Shown: positions 26,258 through 35,422, numbered from the stretch's first letter. The stretch: 51,406 bases of DNA from JBGQBN01 sp041494805 (GCA_041494805.1 JBGQBN010000026.1:1-51406); one strand, 5' to 3'. Notes: generated from the letters alone by a model not told the origin. A program made the numbers and translations.

Positions 26258-27553
26258 ATGTCTGAGTGGGTCATAAAAATTGAAGAACTTGGCAAACGCT
26301 ATCGCCTTCGCCATGAGGCGGAGGGGCACCGGTATGTCGCGTTGCGTGACGTCCTGACCGAGCGATTGAAGCGGCTGGTGCGGTCGGGGCCGGCGCGTCC
26401 CTCGGCGGAGGACTTCTGGGCGTTGCGGGATGTTTCTTTCGAGGTGCAGCAGGGCGAAGTCGTCGGCATTATCGGCCGGAACGGGGCGGGTAAGTCTACG
26501 CTGCTAAAGATACTCAGCCGAATTACAGAACCGAGTGCCGGTAGGATTCGATTGAGAGGACGGGTCTCGAGTTTGCTGGAGGTCGGCACCGGATTCCACC
26601 CCGAGCTCACCGGCCGAGAGAACATTTTCCTCAACGGTACCATCCTCGGCATGACCAAGAAGGAGATCGATGGCAAATTCGATGCTATCGTCGCTTTTTC
26701 TGGAGTGGAGAAATTCATCGATACTCCGGTGAAGCGTTTCTCCTCGGGCATGCAGGTTCGCTTGGCGTTCTCGGTGGCCGCGCACCTAGAGCCCGAAGTC
26801 CTGGTCATCGATGAGGTGCTGGCGGTTGGTGACGCCGCGTTTCAGAAGAAGTGCCTGGGGAAAATGCAGGACGTGGCCGCGGAAGGCCGTACGGTGCTTT
26901 TCGTGAGTCACGATCTGGCCGCGGTGGAGAAGCTTTGCACCCGGGCCATACTCATGGACGGCGGGCGCTGCCGGGCAGACGGGCCGACATCGCAGACCAT
27001 CGCTTGCTACCAGAGCACTCTGATCCAGTCCGCGTCCGCGGACCTGACCAGCCGAAACGACCGCCGCGGGGAAGGCTTTGTGCGGTTTACCAAGATTCAA
27101 ATGTTGGGCGAGAGCGGCCGCGAGCAAAGCCTGTTTCTTTCTGGTCAACCGCTTCGAATTCGCCTGCACTACCGCGCGGGTAGCAACGGGTTGCTGGCGA
27201 ACTCGCGCATCAGCGTGACGGTAAACGGCTGGGGCAAGGTGTATTTCCTCGCCTCGACGGAACTTCACTCTCACGAATCCCTGACTCTTCCCCCAGAGGG
27301 TTTTATCGACTGCGTCATCGATGAGCTTCCCCTGAGCCGTGGAAATTACTACTTGAGTCCGTTCTTTGAACTGAATGGTGTCATCCAGGATTGGGTGGAC
27401 TCGGCTGGGACGCTGCAGGTAGAAGACGGAAATTTTTACGGCACCGGCAAGGACTACCCCATCGGATGGGAAGGCAAGACCGTGCTGGTGAAACATCGTT
27501 GGGAATCGGCAAACGAAGCCGCCGTTAGCCAACCAGAACTCAAGAGTGTATGA
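26258..27553 (+). CDS. wzt: ABC-2 polysaccharide exporter, ATPase with C-terminal carbohydrate-binding domain (Wzt-type)
   Basis: A 431-residue protein. The nucleotide-binding domain has Walker A GRNGAGKST, signature FSSGMQVRLAFS and Walker B EVLVIDEVLAVGD followed by the H-loop SHDL. After residue ~250 comes a ~170-residue beta-rich domain like Wzt_C, which in studied systems recognises the modified end of the O-antigen. Its presence suggests a terminally capped glycan. The ATG at 26258 was chosen; the frame extends to 26171 but would overlap the permease. It overlaps the next gene by four bases. Confidence 0.93.
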   Translation: MSEWVIKIEELGKRYRLRHEAEGHRYVALRDVLTERLKRLVRSGPARPSAEDFWALRDVSFEVQQGEVVGIIGRNGAGKSTLLKILSRITEPSAGRIRLRGRVSSLLEVGTGFHPELTGRENIFLNGTILGMTKKEIDGKFDAIVAFSGVEKFIDTPVKRFSSGMQVRLAFSVAAHLEPEVLVIDEVLAVGDAAFQKKCLGKMQDVAAEGRTVLFVSHDLAAVEKLCTRAILMDGGRCRADGPTSQTIACYQSTLIQSASADLTSRNDRRGEGFVRFTKIQMLGESGREQSLFLSGQPLRIRLHYRAGSNGLLANSRISVTVNGWGKVYFLASTELHSHESLTLPPEGFIDCVIDELPLSRGNYYLSPFFELNGVIQDWVDSAGTLQVEDGNFYGTGKDYPIGWEGKTVLVKHRWESANEAAVSQPELKSV

Positions 27554-28440
27554 GAAGGCGCATTCTCCCGGGGCTGGCATGGATGTGGCGCCACTTGGTT
27601 GGCGGAAGGCTCACGCGAGTGCTCATCCGAACGCTGGCTCAGCTCGGAAATGTCGAACTCCTGGACCTGGCCTACCGAGAGATGGGAATCTTGAATTACG
27701 AGAACAGCTACGTTTCAGGAGAGCACTACCTGATGTTCCATGTTCTTAAGAACAATATTGTTGATCAACGTCCCACGTTGTTCGATGTTGGCGCGAACCG
27801 CGGCGGTTATTCTGCGGAGCTGAGGGAGGCTTTTCCATCCGCTGAGATCTTTGCTTTTGAGCCGAACCCACACGCCTTCGAACTCCTCCGTGCCAGGCTC
27901 AGTTCTCCGCAAGACCATACGTACTGTCTCGGGATGGGAAATGTTCTCGGAGCTCAAACCATCTACACCTATGGCGACGATCTCAATAGCGAACATGCCA
28001 GTATGTGCCGGAGCGTTTTTGAAGACGTACACCGCGCTGGCAACGTAGCCAGGGTGGACATTCAGCTAACCACCGTCGATCAGTTCTGTGATGAGAACGA
28101 CATAAAGCACATCACCTTTTTAAAAATTGATACCGAGGGTTACGAGCTGGAAGTGCTGCGGGGAGCAAGTCGCATGCTGGAGGAAAACCGGGTTGGAGCT
28201 ATCCAGTTTGAATTCAATGCAATGCACGCGGCGGCACGTGTGTTCTTGAGGGACTTCTATACCACGCTGCACGCCTACGACATTTACCGGCTTCATCCTA
28301 ACGGGCTGATTCCTCTGCCTACGTACAATGTGAAGAACGAGATCTTTCAGTTCCAAAATTTCGTTGCGCTATCCAAGAACTTTCAGACGGCTGTCAGTTA
28401 TGACAGCCTTTTAGGTCGCCGAGGTAACCATCGGGTATGA
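27550..28440 (+). CDS. FkbM-family SAM-dependent methyltransferase
   Basis: A 296-residue protein with the SAM-binding motif FDVGANRGGYS, then FAFEPNP and FLKIDTEGYELEVLRGA, the FkbM-family signature. It would O-methylate a sugar. Next to a Wzt with a recognition domain it is a good candidate for the terminal-capping enzyme, since methyl caps mark chain ends in ABC-dependent O-antigens; this is inference. Overlaps of four bases on both sides tie it to wzt and the following glycosyltransferase. Confidence 0.9.
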   Translation: MRRRILPGLAWMWRHLVGGRLTRVLIRTLAQLGNVELLDLAYREMGILNYENSYVSGEHYLMFHVLKNNIVDQRPTLFDVGANRGGYSAELREAFPSAEIFAFEPNPHAFELLRARLSSPQDHTYCLGMGNVLGAQTIYTYGDDLNSEHASMCRSVFEDVHRAGNVARVDIQLTTVDQFCDENDIKHITFLKIDTEGYELEVLRGASRMLEENRVGAIQFEFNAMHAAARVFLRDFYTTLHAYDIYRLHPNGLIPLPTYNVKNEIFQFQNFVALSKNFQTAVSYDSLLGRRGNHRV

Positions 28441-29417
28441 ACAGCCGCGACCTGGCTCCGGTAGCATTCTTCATTTTTAACCGCCCGCAGGTTACCGCGC
28501 AGGTGTACGCGCGGATCCGTGCCGCGCGGCCGGCCCGATTGCTGGTGGTTGCAGATGGTCCCCGTCGGTCACGCCCCGAAGAAGCGGAACTGTGCCGCGC
28601 CACCCGCCAGATCGTGAGTTCGCCAGACTGGCCGTGTGAACTGCTGACCAATTTTGCCGATGAGAACCTCGGGTGCCGACGCAGGGTATCGTCGGGGATT
28701 GACTGGGTTTTTCAGCAGTGCTCCGAAGCGATCATCCTGGAAGACGACTGCCTGCCGTGTCCCGCATTCTTTGCGTTTTGCTCAACGATGTTAAATCATT
28801 ACCGCGACGATCCTCGTATCATGCACGTCAGCGGCAACAACTTTCAGGGTGGAAGAATTCGGGGAGAGGGAAGTTACTTTTTTTCAAGATATCCACTGAG
28901 CTGGGGCTGGGCCACCTGGCGCAGGGCGTGGCAGTACTACGACGTGAAGGTTGCCTCGTGGCCGGAGGCCTACCGGAACCGATGGCTGGAATCGATTCTC
29001 GATGATCCGGAGGAGATGCAGCATTGGGAGGGGACCTTTGACAGCTTGTACCGCGGGCGGATCGATACCTGGGATTACCAGTGGTTGTTTGCCTGTTGGC
29101 GTCGGGGCGGGTTGTCGATTCTACCGAATGTAAACCTGGTTACGAACATCGGTATCGGGCCGGACGCAACTCACTTCAGAGAAGGGCACAGCACGCTGGG
29201 AATCCCAACCGGCGAACTCGGAAACTGCATCCACCCAAGTGCAGTGATCCGCGATGCGCAAGCGGATCAGTTCATGTTTAAGGAACACATCGCATCCCGC
29301 CAAGAACTGCGACGCTCCAACTGGGTGGAGACGGCAAGAAGGAAGCTGGCGCTCCGGACCAGGTTGCGACAGCTGGTTCCGCGTTCACTGCGCTACCGTT
29401 TGGGGACCTCAGTATGA
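28437..29417 (+). CDS. GT-A glycosyltransferase-like protein (HlpA-like family)
   Basis: A 326-residue protein beginning with APVAFFIFNRP, then an acidic metal-site motif LEDDCLP at about 102-108, and RYPLSWGWATWRRAW, all characteristic of GT-A proteins often annotated as hemolytic protein HlpA-like. It probably transfers a sugar to the glycan. Four-base overlaps with both neighbours make it part of the wzm-wzt-fkbM operon. Confidence 0.82.
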   Translation: MNSRDLAPVAFFIFNRPQVTAQVYARIRAARPARLLVVADGPRRSRPEEAELCRATRQIVSSPDWPCELLTNFADENLGCRRRVSSGIDWVFQQCSEAIILEDDCLPCPAFFAFCSTMLNHYRDDPRIMHVSGNNFQGGRIRGEGSYFFSRYPLSWGWATWRRAWQYYDVKVASWPEAYRNRWLESILDDPEEMQHWEGTFDSLYRGRIDTWDYQWLFACWRRGGLSILPNVNLVTNIGIGPDATHFREGHSTLGIPTGELGNCIHPSAVIRDAQADQFMFKEHIASRQELRRSNWVETARRKLALRTRLRQLVPRSLRYRLGTSV

Positions 29418-30445
29418 AGCGCGTGTTCTCTGGCTACGGACGGGGATGGCTGGCTTTCTGCTTAGTGCTTATCGCACTCGGTTTTGGTTTGAAATACAGT
29501 GGCCGCGGCAAGGCCGCCGGTCTACCGTACGACCGTCGCAATCCGGTGTTGTATGACAACGATGAAGCGGTTGACATGTACACCGACGAGTACCTTTTGG
29601 CGCAGGCCTCCCTGGGGCAGATCCAGTTGAAGGGGATGACCACGTCCAGTCCGGTTGAGCCCTATGATGTCCACGTCACGGTTGCGAACTACGAGCGCTG
29701 TGTTTCTGATCGGGAACAACTGGTAACCAACGCGCAGGCCAGTGGCTTCGTGAATATCCCAGGCCGGGCGCGAGGCCCCATGGGAAACTTGCAAAAGCCG
29801 GAGTCAGGGCGAATCGAAGACACGCATCCCATCGGGGCTGCGGGGAGTTGGCTGATCGTTGAGCAAGCAAGAAAAGCCACCCTGGAGAAGCCGCTGGTGG
29901 TGATTGCGGGCGGGCCGTTAACCGCCGAAGCCGACGCGTATCTACTCGATCCCGCCATCGCCGACAAGGTCATTGTCGCCTGGCTGGGGGGGGAAGTGGT
30001 TCATCCCTGGATGGGTTCCTTCAGCCGGATCAGCATGTGCGACTACAACGGTTGGGGCGATGCCTGGGCGGCCTATATCGTGTTGCAAAAACTTCGGCTG
30101 GTCGAGTTTCCATTAAACGAAGCTCCGCCGCAGGTTCCCAAGAAACAGCTCCTGGATTTACCCGTCAGCCCCTTGCGCGACTACATGTACAAGAAACACC
30201 ATCCAACGAACTCGGATCCCCGCGATATTGACGGTGATGGAGCGCCCGCGATTGCCATGATGCGCTCTGATTATCCCCTGGTGGTCGACCGAGTCGCATT
30301 CAAGAAATGGTTGTCGTGCGATGGACACGATATCCCTGAACTGCAGACCAGCAGGGAGGGAAGAGCGTGGTTTGTCCGTCATGCCGATCAGCGGATCGCG
30401 ACCGAGGAATGGTGGCGAACCCTACGTCAGGCGCTCTCGCGTTAG
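29414..30445 (+). CDS. Membrane-anchored nucleoside-hydrolase-like protein
   Basis: A 343-residue protein with an N-terminal hydrophobic segment (about 11-28, signal anchor or peptide). It then has a recognisable nucleoside-hydrolase fold: DNDEAVD (48-54) stands where the calcium motif DxDxxxDD is expected, with the last Asp replaced by Met55. PLVVIAGGPLTAEADAYLLD and VIVAWLGG match the conserved GPLTN and MGG strands, and DGDGAPAIAMM resembles the late HDxxA segment. Family members cleave N-glycosidic bonds. In an export operon, overlapping the glycosyltransferase by four bases, the substrate may be a glycan or nucleotide by-product. Function unknown. Confidence 0.7.
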   Translation: MKRVFSGYGRGWLAFCLVLIALGFGLKYSGRGKAAGLPYDRRNPVLYDNDEAVDMYTDEYLLAQASLGQIQLKGMTTSSPVEPYDVHVTVANYERCVSDREQLVTNAQASGFVNIPGRARGPMGNLQKPESGRIEDTHPIGAAGSWLIVEQARKATLEKPLVVIAGGPLTAEADAYLLDPAIADKVIVAWLGGEVVHPWMGSFSRISMCDYNGWGDAWAAYIVLQKLRLVEFPLNEAPPQVPKKQLLDLPVSPLRDYMYKKHHPTNSDPRDIDGDGAPAIAMMRSDYPLVVDRVAFKKWLSCDGHDIPELQTSREGRAWFVRHADQRIATEEWWRTLRQALSR

Positions 30446-30461
30446 CGATCAAAGTCTACCC

Positions 30462-31379
30462 ATGGAAATGCGAATCCCAAAAGTGAGCGTCGGTTTGCCC
30501 GTCTACAACGGGGAAAAGTACCTGGTCCACGCCTTGGCCCGACTGCAACGTCAGGAATTTGAAGACTTCGAGTTGATCATTTCCGACAATGCTTCGACCG
30601 ACCGAACGCAAGAGATCTGCCGGGAGTTTGCCGACCAGGATCCGCGCATCCGGTATTCGCGGAATGCGGCCAATATTGGCCTGGCAGCGAATCACAACCG
30701 CGCCTTCGCCATGTCCCGAGGGCCATATTTCAAGTGGGTTTCGCACGACGACGATTTTCCGCCCGCGATGCTTGGCCGCTTCGTCAGCGTGTTGGAGGAG
30801 AGTCCGGCAACGGTGAGCGTCGTCTACTCGCATTGCGAATACATTGACGAGACCGGCAGAGTTGAGGGCGCCGACTCGGATGGGGTGGACAAGGATGATC
30901 CTTGGCCCCACCGCCGGCTGGCGCACTTGCTCGAAAATATCCACATGTACAACTGCCCGTATGGCTTGATCCGTTCTGACCTGCTGCGGGCCACGCGGCT
31001 GCACGGCCTTTTTTTCGGCTCGGACCACGTGCTCTTTGCCGAACTGGCGATGCTGGGCAGTTTCGTGGAAATTCCCGAACCGCTGCTCCGCATCCGGAGA
31101 CATCCGGGGCGAACCTACACGACAACCCAAGACCCCCAGCAGCTTCGTGAGATGTTCACTCCGGGGAAAGGACACAGATTCCCGGCCATGGGCCTCAGGA
31201 CCCGCATGAAGCTGGAGTTGATTCGTTCCGCGGCGCTGATCCCGACCCGTTGGCGGGACAAATTGCTGTGCACAGCCGTGGCTGCGGTGATGCCCCAATG
31301 GAGGACCTTTCGGGCCTTCGGGGGAAGGCAGAAGCAGAAGCTGTTGCGGATGCGGTCGCCCGAGCCCGGCCGTCCGTAA
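30462..31379 (+). CDS. GT2-family glycosyltransferase
   Basis: A 305-residue GT-A enzyme that begins VSVGLPVYNGEKYL, has ISDNASTD at about 41-48, and WVSHDDDF as the metal-binding DxD region. The ATG at 30462 lies 16 bases after the nucleoside-hydrolase-like gene; the frame extends upstream to 30321 but that part overlaps the neighbour and lacks domain similarity. The C-terminal ~60 residues are basic. Donor unknown. Confidence 0.88.
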   Translation: MEMRIPKVSVGLPVYNGEKYLVHALARLQRQEFEDFELIISDNASTDRTQEICREFADQDPRIRYSRNAANIGLAANHNRAFAMSRGPYFKWVSHDDDFPPAMLGRFVSVLEESPATVSVVYSHCEYIDETGRVEGADSDGVDKDDPWPHRRLAHLLENIHMYNCPYGLIRSDLLRATRLHGLFFGSDHVLFAELAMLGSFVEIPEPLLRIRRHPGRTYTTTQDPQQLREMFTPGKGHRFPAMGLRTRMKLELIRSAALIPTRWRDKLLCTAVAAVMPQWRTFRAFGGRQKQKLLRMRSPEPGRP

Positions 31380-31442
31380 CCGCGCATTGATTTCACCGCG
31401 CCTACCGGCCAGCGATCCAACGTCAGTGGAGGAAATGAGTTT

Positions 31443-32585
31443 GTGACCATGCCGAACCTGATCAACATTGTCGCTTACGCCTCGGGGGGCGGAGGCACGG
31501 GGCACAACCGCCTTTGCGTCGGCGACTGGGTGGAAGTCCGCAGCAAGGATGAGATCCTGAAGACCCTGGACAAGAACGGGCAGCTCGAGGGGCTGCCCTT
31601 CATGCCGGAGATGTTTGCGTATTGCGGCCAGCGACTGCGCGTCTACAAACGGGCCCACAAGACCTGCGACACGGTTTATGAGTATAAGGGCCGCAAGATG
31701 AAAGACGCCGTCCACCTCGAGGGAGTTCGTTGCGATGGTCAATCGCATGGTGGATGCGAGGCGTCCTGCTTGATTTTTTGGAAAACGGCATGGTTGCGGG
31801 TGCTTGACCCGGCGGGTAGAGAGCTGAGCACGGCCGAAGGAGAGGCGGGAAACGATCTGAAGGGGTTGGATTGGCTGTGCAGTGAGGCTGACGTCGTCGC
31901 GGGCACACGCAAGGCGGTGGCTGGGGACGATGATGCACCAGCCTACGTCTGCCAGGCGACGCAACTGCCCGCGGCCACCGAGCCGCTGGCGTGGTGGAAG
32001 CCGGGTCAATATATCGAGGATTACCGCTCGGGAAACGTCGGGTTGGCCAGGATCGCGAAGAGCTTTGCTTATCGGGCCTTTCGCCGGAACCTGGTGAACC
32101 TGGGAATCGGCATCGGTCGTCCGCTGCAGTGGTTTTACAATGGGTTCCAGCGCCTGCGGGGGGGCACTCCATACCCATCCGTGGCCGGGAGACTGCCGGT
32201 CGGTGCGCGAACCCCCACGGAAAAATTGGACCTGAGGCCGGGTGAGTGGGTGCGGGTGAAGAAGCTCGATGCCATTCTCGCGACCTGCGAGGCGTCGAAA
32301 ACCACGAATCGTGGAATGACCTTTGATCCCGAAATGGTTCCGCACTGTGGCGGGACGTACCAGGTGCTGAGGCGCGTATCCAAAATCGTCAATGAGCAGA
32401 CGGGAAAGATGCAGGAATTGAAGAACGCGTGCATCACCCTGGACGGAGTGGTGTGCCAGGCGCGCTACAGCCAATGCCGCTTGTTCTGTCCGCGGAGCAT
32501 TTACCCGTACTGGCGGGAGATTTGGCTGGAACGGGCGGAATCGAACGGTTCGGGTGGGGCGGATGGGGGTCGTTCCGCTCACTAA
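31443..32585 (+). CDS. Uncharacterised protein with a duplicated Cys-rich domain
   Basis: A 380-residue protein with no signal peptide. Two copies of a ~97-residue domain lie at about 24-120 and 264-364. Each has G-[DE]-W-V-x-V, an ILxT stretch, PEM followed by a Cys-Gly (C61; C302), V..R..K, and a cluster C-x6/7-C-x3-C (C97/C105/C109; C338/C345/C349) followed by aromatic residues and WL. The spacing suggests a metal or Fe-S site. The linker (120-263) looks flexible, with a short helical basic part. GGAGGAA (31428-31434) supports the GTG start. The family was not recognised. Confidence 0.75.
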   Translation: MTMPNLINIVAYASGGGGTGHNRLCVGDWVEVRSKDEILKTLDKNGQLEGLPFMPEMFAYCGQRLRVYKRAHKTCDTVYEYKGRKMKDAVHLEGVRCDGQSHGGCEASCLIFWKTAWLRVLDPAGRELSTAEGEAGNDLKGLDWLCSEADVVAGTRKAVAGDDDAPAYVCQATQLPAATEPLAWWKPGQYIEDYRSGNVGLARIAKSFAYRAFRRNLVNLGIGIGRPLQWFYNGFQRLRGGTPYPSVAGRLPVGARTPTEKLDLRPGEWVRVKKLDAILATCEASKTTNRGMTFDPEMVPHCGGTYQVLRRVSKIVNEQTGKMQELKNACITLDGVVCQARYSQCRLFCPRSIYPYWREIWLERAESNGSGGADGGRSAH

Positions 32586-32704
32586 AGCTGGGCTCCAACA
32601 ACAGTCAGCCCAGAAACCGGAAGCCATGGCCAAAAGCCGGCAGCCGGAGGCACGGAGCGGTTTCCGGGCGGACTTTTTTCGCCTGCTGGATGTACTTTCG
32701 TGCC

Positions 32705-32733
32705 TTGAGCCATGTCCTTTCGCCGTGTAAAGT
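32705..32733 (+). promoter_or_regulatory. Weak sigma70-like promoter candidate
   Basis: TTGAGC (32705-32710) and TAAAGT (32728-32733) are separated by 17 bases, in the 243-base gap ahead of the secreted beta-helix gene. Each hexamer matches the consensus at four positions. A perfect TTGAGC/GCTCAA inverted repeat brackets the spacer. The remainder of the gap (32586-32704) shows nothing recognisable. Confidence 0.25.
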
Positions 32734-32828
32734 GCTCAAAAGGAAGCCCTAATAGTCTCGGTTGCCCGGGCACAGTTGGCCAGCCCAAAAGTGCGTTGGC
32801 GGGGATGCTCGGGTGTCACGGAGGTGAG

Positions 32829-34244
32829 ATGATACGCTGCTGGTTGGCCTTCCCCCTGACGTTGATTTGCCTTCTCCTGTTCTCTGGTGGCGCCGATGCG
32901 GCCACCAGCAACGCCGCCTCCTGTTCCAGTGCCAACGTGCAATCAGCCATCAACGCAGCCTCGAACGGGGATGTGGTCGTGGTGCCAGCTGGAAGCTGCA
33001 CCTGGTCATCGCAGGTCAGGATTTCGGGCAAGAGCCTCACGCTGCAGGGAGCGGGGGTAGACCGGACCAATATCACGGACAGCGCGGGCGGGGCCTTGAC
33101 CGTCGCGGGCGATGCTATCCACTTCGTTCGCGTGACCGGCTTTACTTTTATCCACAACTCGAATGTGGGCTGCTGCGGCATCGTGGCCTTCAATGCGGTT
33201 GGGACCGACCTGAATGGTGCAAACCCTCCCGTGGGATTCAGGTTCGACCACTCGCGTATTTCAGTTCCTACCTCTGCCGGGGCAGAGCACATCGTATATG
33301 TCGAGACTGCCTACGGGCTGATTGACCACGTTACATGGGACATTCCGGCCACCGCTTCGACCCAGGCCCTTACGATTGTCGGCACGCAAGAGAGCCAAGA
33401 TTCCGGGTTTCGTGCCTGGCAGCGGCCCCAGTCCCTCGGCACCGACAAGGCCGTCTATCTCGAGGATTCGACCATCAACTATCCCAACGGAGCGTCGGAG
33501 GATGCGGTGGACGCCTACGACGGGGCACGCCTGGTGCTCCGGCACAATACCTTCAACGGCAAGGGTGTCGGTTTCCACGGGACGGACTCGGGCGGGCACC
33601 GCTCGATGCACACCGCCGAAATCTACAACAATATATTCACGAATCAGAATGGATATTCTGTCCGCTATCGCGGCGGCTCCGGGGTGGTGTTCAACAACAC
33701 GGGCATGGGTGGCGTCGAGATCATCACCTACCGCAAGTGTTCTCCTCCGCTGGATGGTTGGAGCATTGGCCCTGACATTCCCTCGATGCTGTCTTCCACC
33801 GACTACTCCAAGTCCGGAACCCGCGACAACTGTGCTTCGGGAACAAGCTGCAATGTAAAGTTCTGCTCTGGGAATCGTGAGTTTCTTTGCCGTGTCGACT
33901 CCGATTGCGCGGCGCAGGGTGTCAGTGGCACCTGCAGCGCATTCTTCGATGGCTCCGGTTCGCCAAACGGGTATCCCGTGCGCGACCAGCCCGGAATCAC
34001 CAGTGGGCAAGTATCCTCACCTCTCTACGCGTGGAACAACAACAGGAATATTGGGGTGACCACAGGCGGCAACGACGCCCAGTGCGGAGCGACGATGAAT
34101 GCCGATCTGGTTGCGGGCCGGGATTATGTCAATAACGGCGCCACGCCCAAACCCGGATACGCACCCTACACCTACCCACACCCGCTGCAAACCGGAGACC
34201 AGGGCCCCGCCCCGCCGAGTGGGCTAACCGCCAACGCTCAGTGA
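32829..34244 (+). CDS. Secreted right-handed parallel beta-helix protein
   Basis: A 471-residue protein with a Sec signal peptide (hydrophobic core about 5-20, likely cleavage after ADA at 22-24). A pectate-lyase-like beta-helix follows: VQSAINAASNGDVVVVPAG, SLTLQGAG, and repeated rungs with IYNNIFTN and VVFNNTG. Such proteins act as lyases, epimerases or binding proteins on polysaccharides; no catalytic set was assigned. A Cys-rich insertion (about 345-385) could be disulphide-stabilised. The protein ends in a Pro-rich tail, APPSGLTANAQ, like that of the 43149 protein. GGAGG at 32820-32824 supports the ATG; an upstream in-frame ATG at 32712 would hide the signal peptide. Confidence 0.82.
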   Translation: MIRCWLAFPLTLICLLLFSGGADAATSNAASCSSANVQSAINAASNGDVVVVPAGSCTWSSQVRISGKSLTLQGAGVDRTNITDSAGGALTVAGDAIHFVRVTGFTFIHNSNVGCCGIVAFNAVGTDLNGANPPVGFRFDHSRISVPTSAGAEHIVYVETAYGLIDHVTWDIPATASTQALTIVGTQESQDSGFRAWQRPQSLGTDKAVYLEDSTINYPNGASEDAVDAYDGARLVLRHNTFNGKGVGFHGTDSGGHRSMHTAEIYNNIFTNQNGYSVRYRGGSGVVFNNTGMGGVEIITYRKCSPPLDGWSIGPDIPSMLSSTDYSKSGTRDNCASGTSCNVKFCSGNREFLCRVDSDCAAQGVSGTCSAFFDGSGSPNGYPVRDQPGITSGQVSSPLYAWNNNRNIGVTTGGNDAQCGATMNADLVAGRDYVNNGATPKPGYAPYTYPHPLQTGDQGPAPPSGLTANAQ

Positions 34245-34398
34245 TCCGTACTTTTTCATGGGGCCACGCTGGCGCGCTGGGATGCTTTCGTGTGAATTGG
34301 CGGACGGCCCAGCTTGAACCTGAGGTCGCGCTGGGTAGGCATCTCGAATCCGTTCTGAAGAACACCTCGCACAAACCGCCTGATAAGCGATTCAACGT

Positions 34399-35346
34399 AT
34401 GAACAAAACTGCATTCGTAACCGGCGCAGAGGGGTTCATCGGATCTCATTTGATCAATCTCCTACAGGCAAAGGGATGGAATGTAATCGGTGGCTACCGT
34501 TTGGACGCCTCTGATTCCTGTCCCAAGCTGCCCAACCTGTGCTTCGTCCAATGCGATCTGCGCAACCGCCAACGGGTCCAGCAGCTGCTCAACGAGCACG
34601 AGCCGACCCACGTCTTTCATTTGGGGGCGCAAAGCTTGCCCACCGTGTCTTGGGCGGACCCGGTTGGGACCTTCGAGTCCAACGTCATGGGCTCATTGCA
34701 CTTGTTTGAGGCGGTGCGCCATCTGAAGCGTCCACCCGTGGTTGTCTCAGCGTGCTCGAGCGCTGAGTACGGCCACGTGCGGGCATCGGCCATGCCAGTC
34801 ACCGAAGAGCATCCACTCCGGCCCCTCCACCCCTACGGCATCAGCAAAGTGTGTTTAGACCTGCTGGCGCGAGAGTATTTCTTGGATTACAAAATCCCGG
34901 CTGTAAACCTGCGGCTCTTCAATACCACCGGGCCCGGGAAGACGAATGATGCGCCGTCGGATTTTGTGCGGCAGCTAATCAAGATCAAGAAGGGACTGCA
35001 GAAGCCGGTGATCGAAGTCGGGAACTTGAAGCCCCGCCGCGCATTCCTGGATGTCAACGACACTGTGCGTGGTTTTTACCTTGCTGCTCTTAAGGGAAAA
35101 CGCGGTGAGGCATATAACCTTTGCGCCTCCCGGACACACGAAATCGGCGAGTTGTTGCGTACCGCGGTGCGACTGTCCGGCGTGAGAGCGGAGATCCGGC
35201 CCGCAGCCCAGCTGATGCGGCCTTCTGATGAGAAGATCATCTTTGGCAGTACGGTAAAATTCCGGAAGGACACTGGTTGGAAGCCGATTCGGTCGATCGA
35301 GCAGACCCTGGTCTCCATGTTGGAGTACTGGGACCACGCGACCTAG
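34399..35346 (+). CDS. GDP-6-deoxy-sugar reductase-like SDR (RMD family)
   Basis: A 315-residue SDR with TGAEGFIGSHL at the start, the Y-x-x-x-K pair in HPYGISK, RLFNTTGPGK, then VGNLKPRRAFLDVNDTVRGF and a C-terminal TGWKPIRSIEQTL. These are features of GDP-4-keto-6-deoxymannose reductase/dehydratase proteins. The catalytic strand reads SSAEYG rather than the DE pair of 4,6-dehydratases, which favours a reductase. It stands directly before the GDP-heptose genes, so a GDP-4-keto-6-deoxy-heptose is a plausible substrate. No obvious 4,6-dehydratase lies in the window. Confidence 0.8.
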   Translation: MNKTAFVTGAEGFIGSHLINLLQAKGWNVIGGYRLDASDSCPKLPNLCFVQCDLRNRQRVQQLLNEHEPTHVFHLGAQSLPTVSWADPVGTFESNVMGSLHLFEAVRHLKRPPVVVSACSSAEYGHVRASAMPVTEEHPLRPLHPYGISKVCLDLLAREYFLDYKIPAVNLRLFNTTGPGKTNDAPSDFVRQLIKIKKGLQKPVIEVGNLKPRRAFLDVNDTVRGFYLAALKGKRGEAYNLCASRTHEIGELLRTAVRLSGVRAEIRPAAQLMRPSDEKIIFGSTVKFRKDTGWKPIRSIEQTLVSMLEYWDHAT

Positions 35347-35422
35347 GGTGTGCAGCATCAGGACATCAGGGCGCAGCCAATGCTGACGGCCTGGTCACCT
35401 CAGTGATCTGCGATCGCAAAGT

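Noticed and set aside
30456..32633. Long open frame of 725 codons on the - strand
   Set aside because: It lies opposite two well-supported + strand genes (30462-31379 and 31443-32585) and its translation has no recognisable motif. High G+C makes such antisense frames common.
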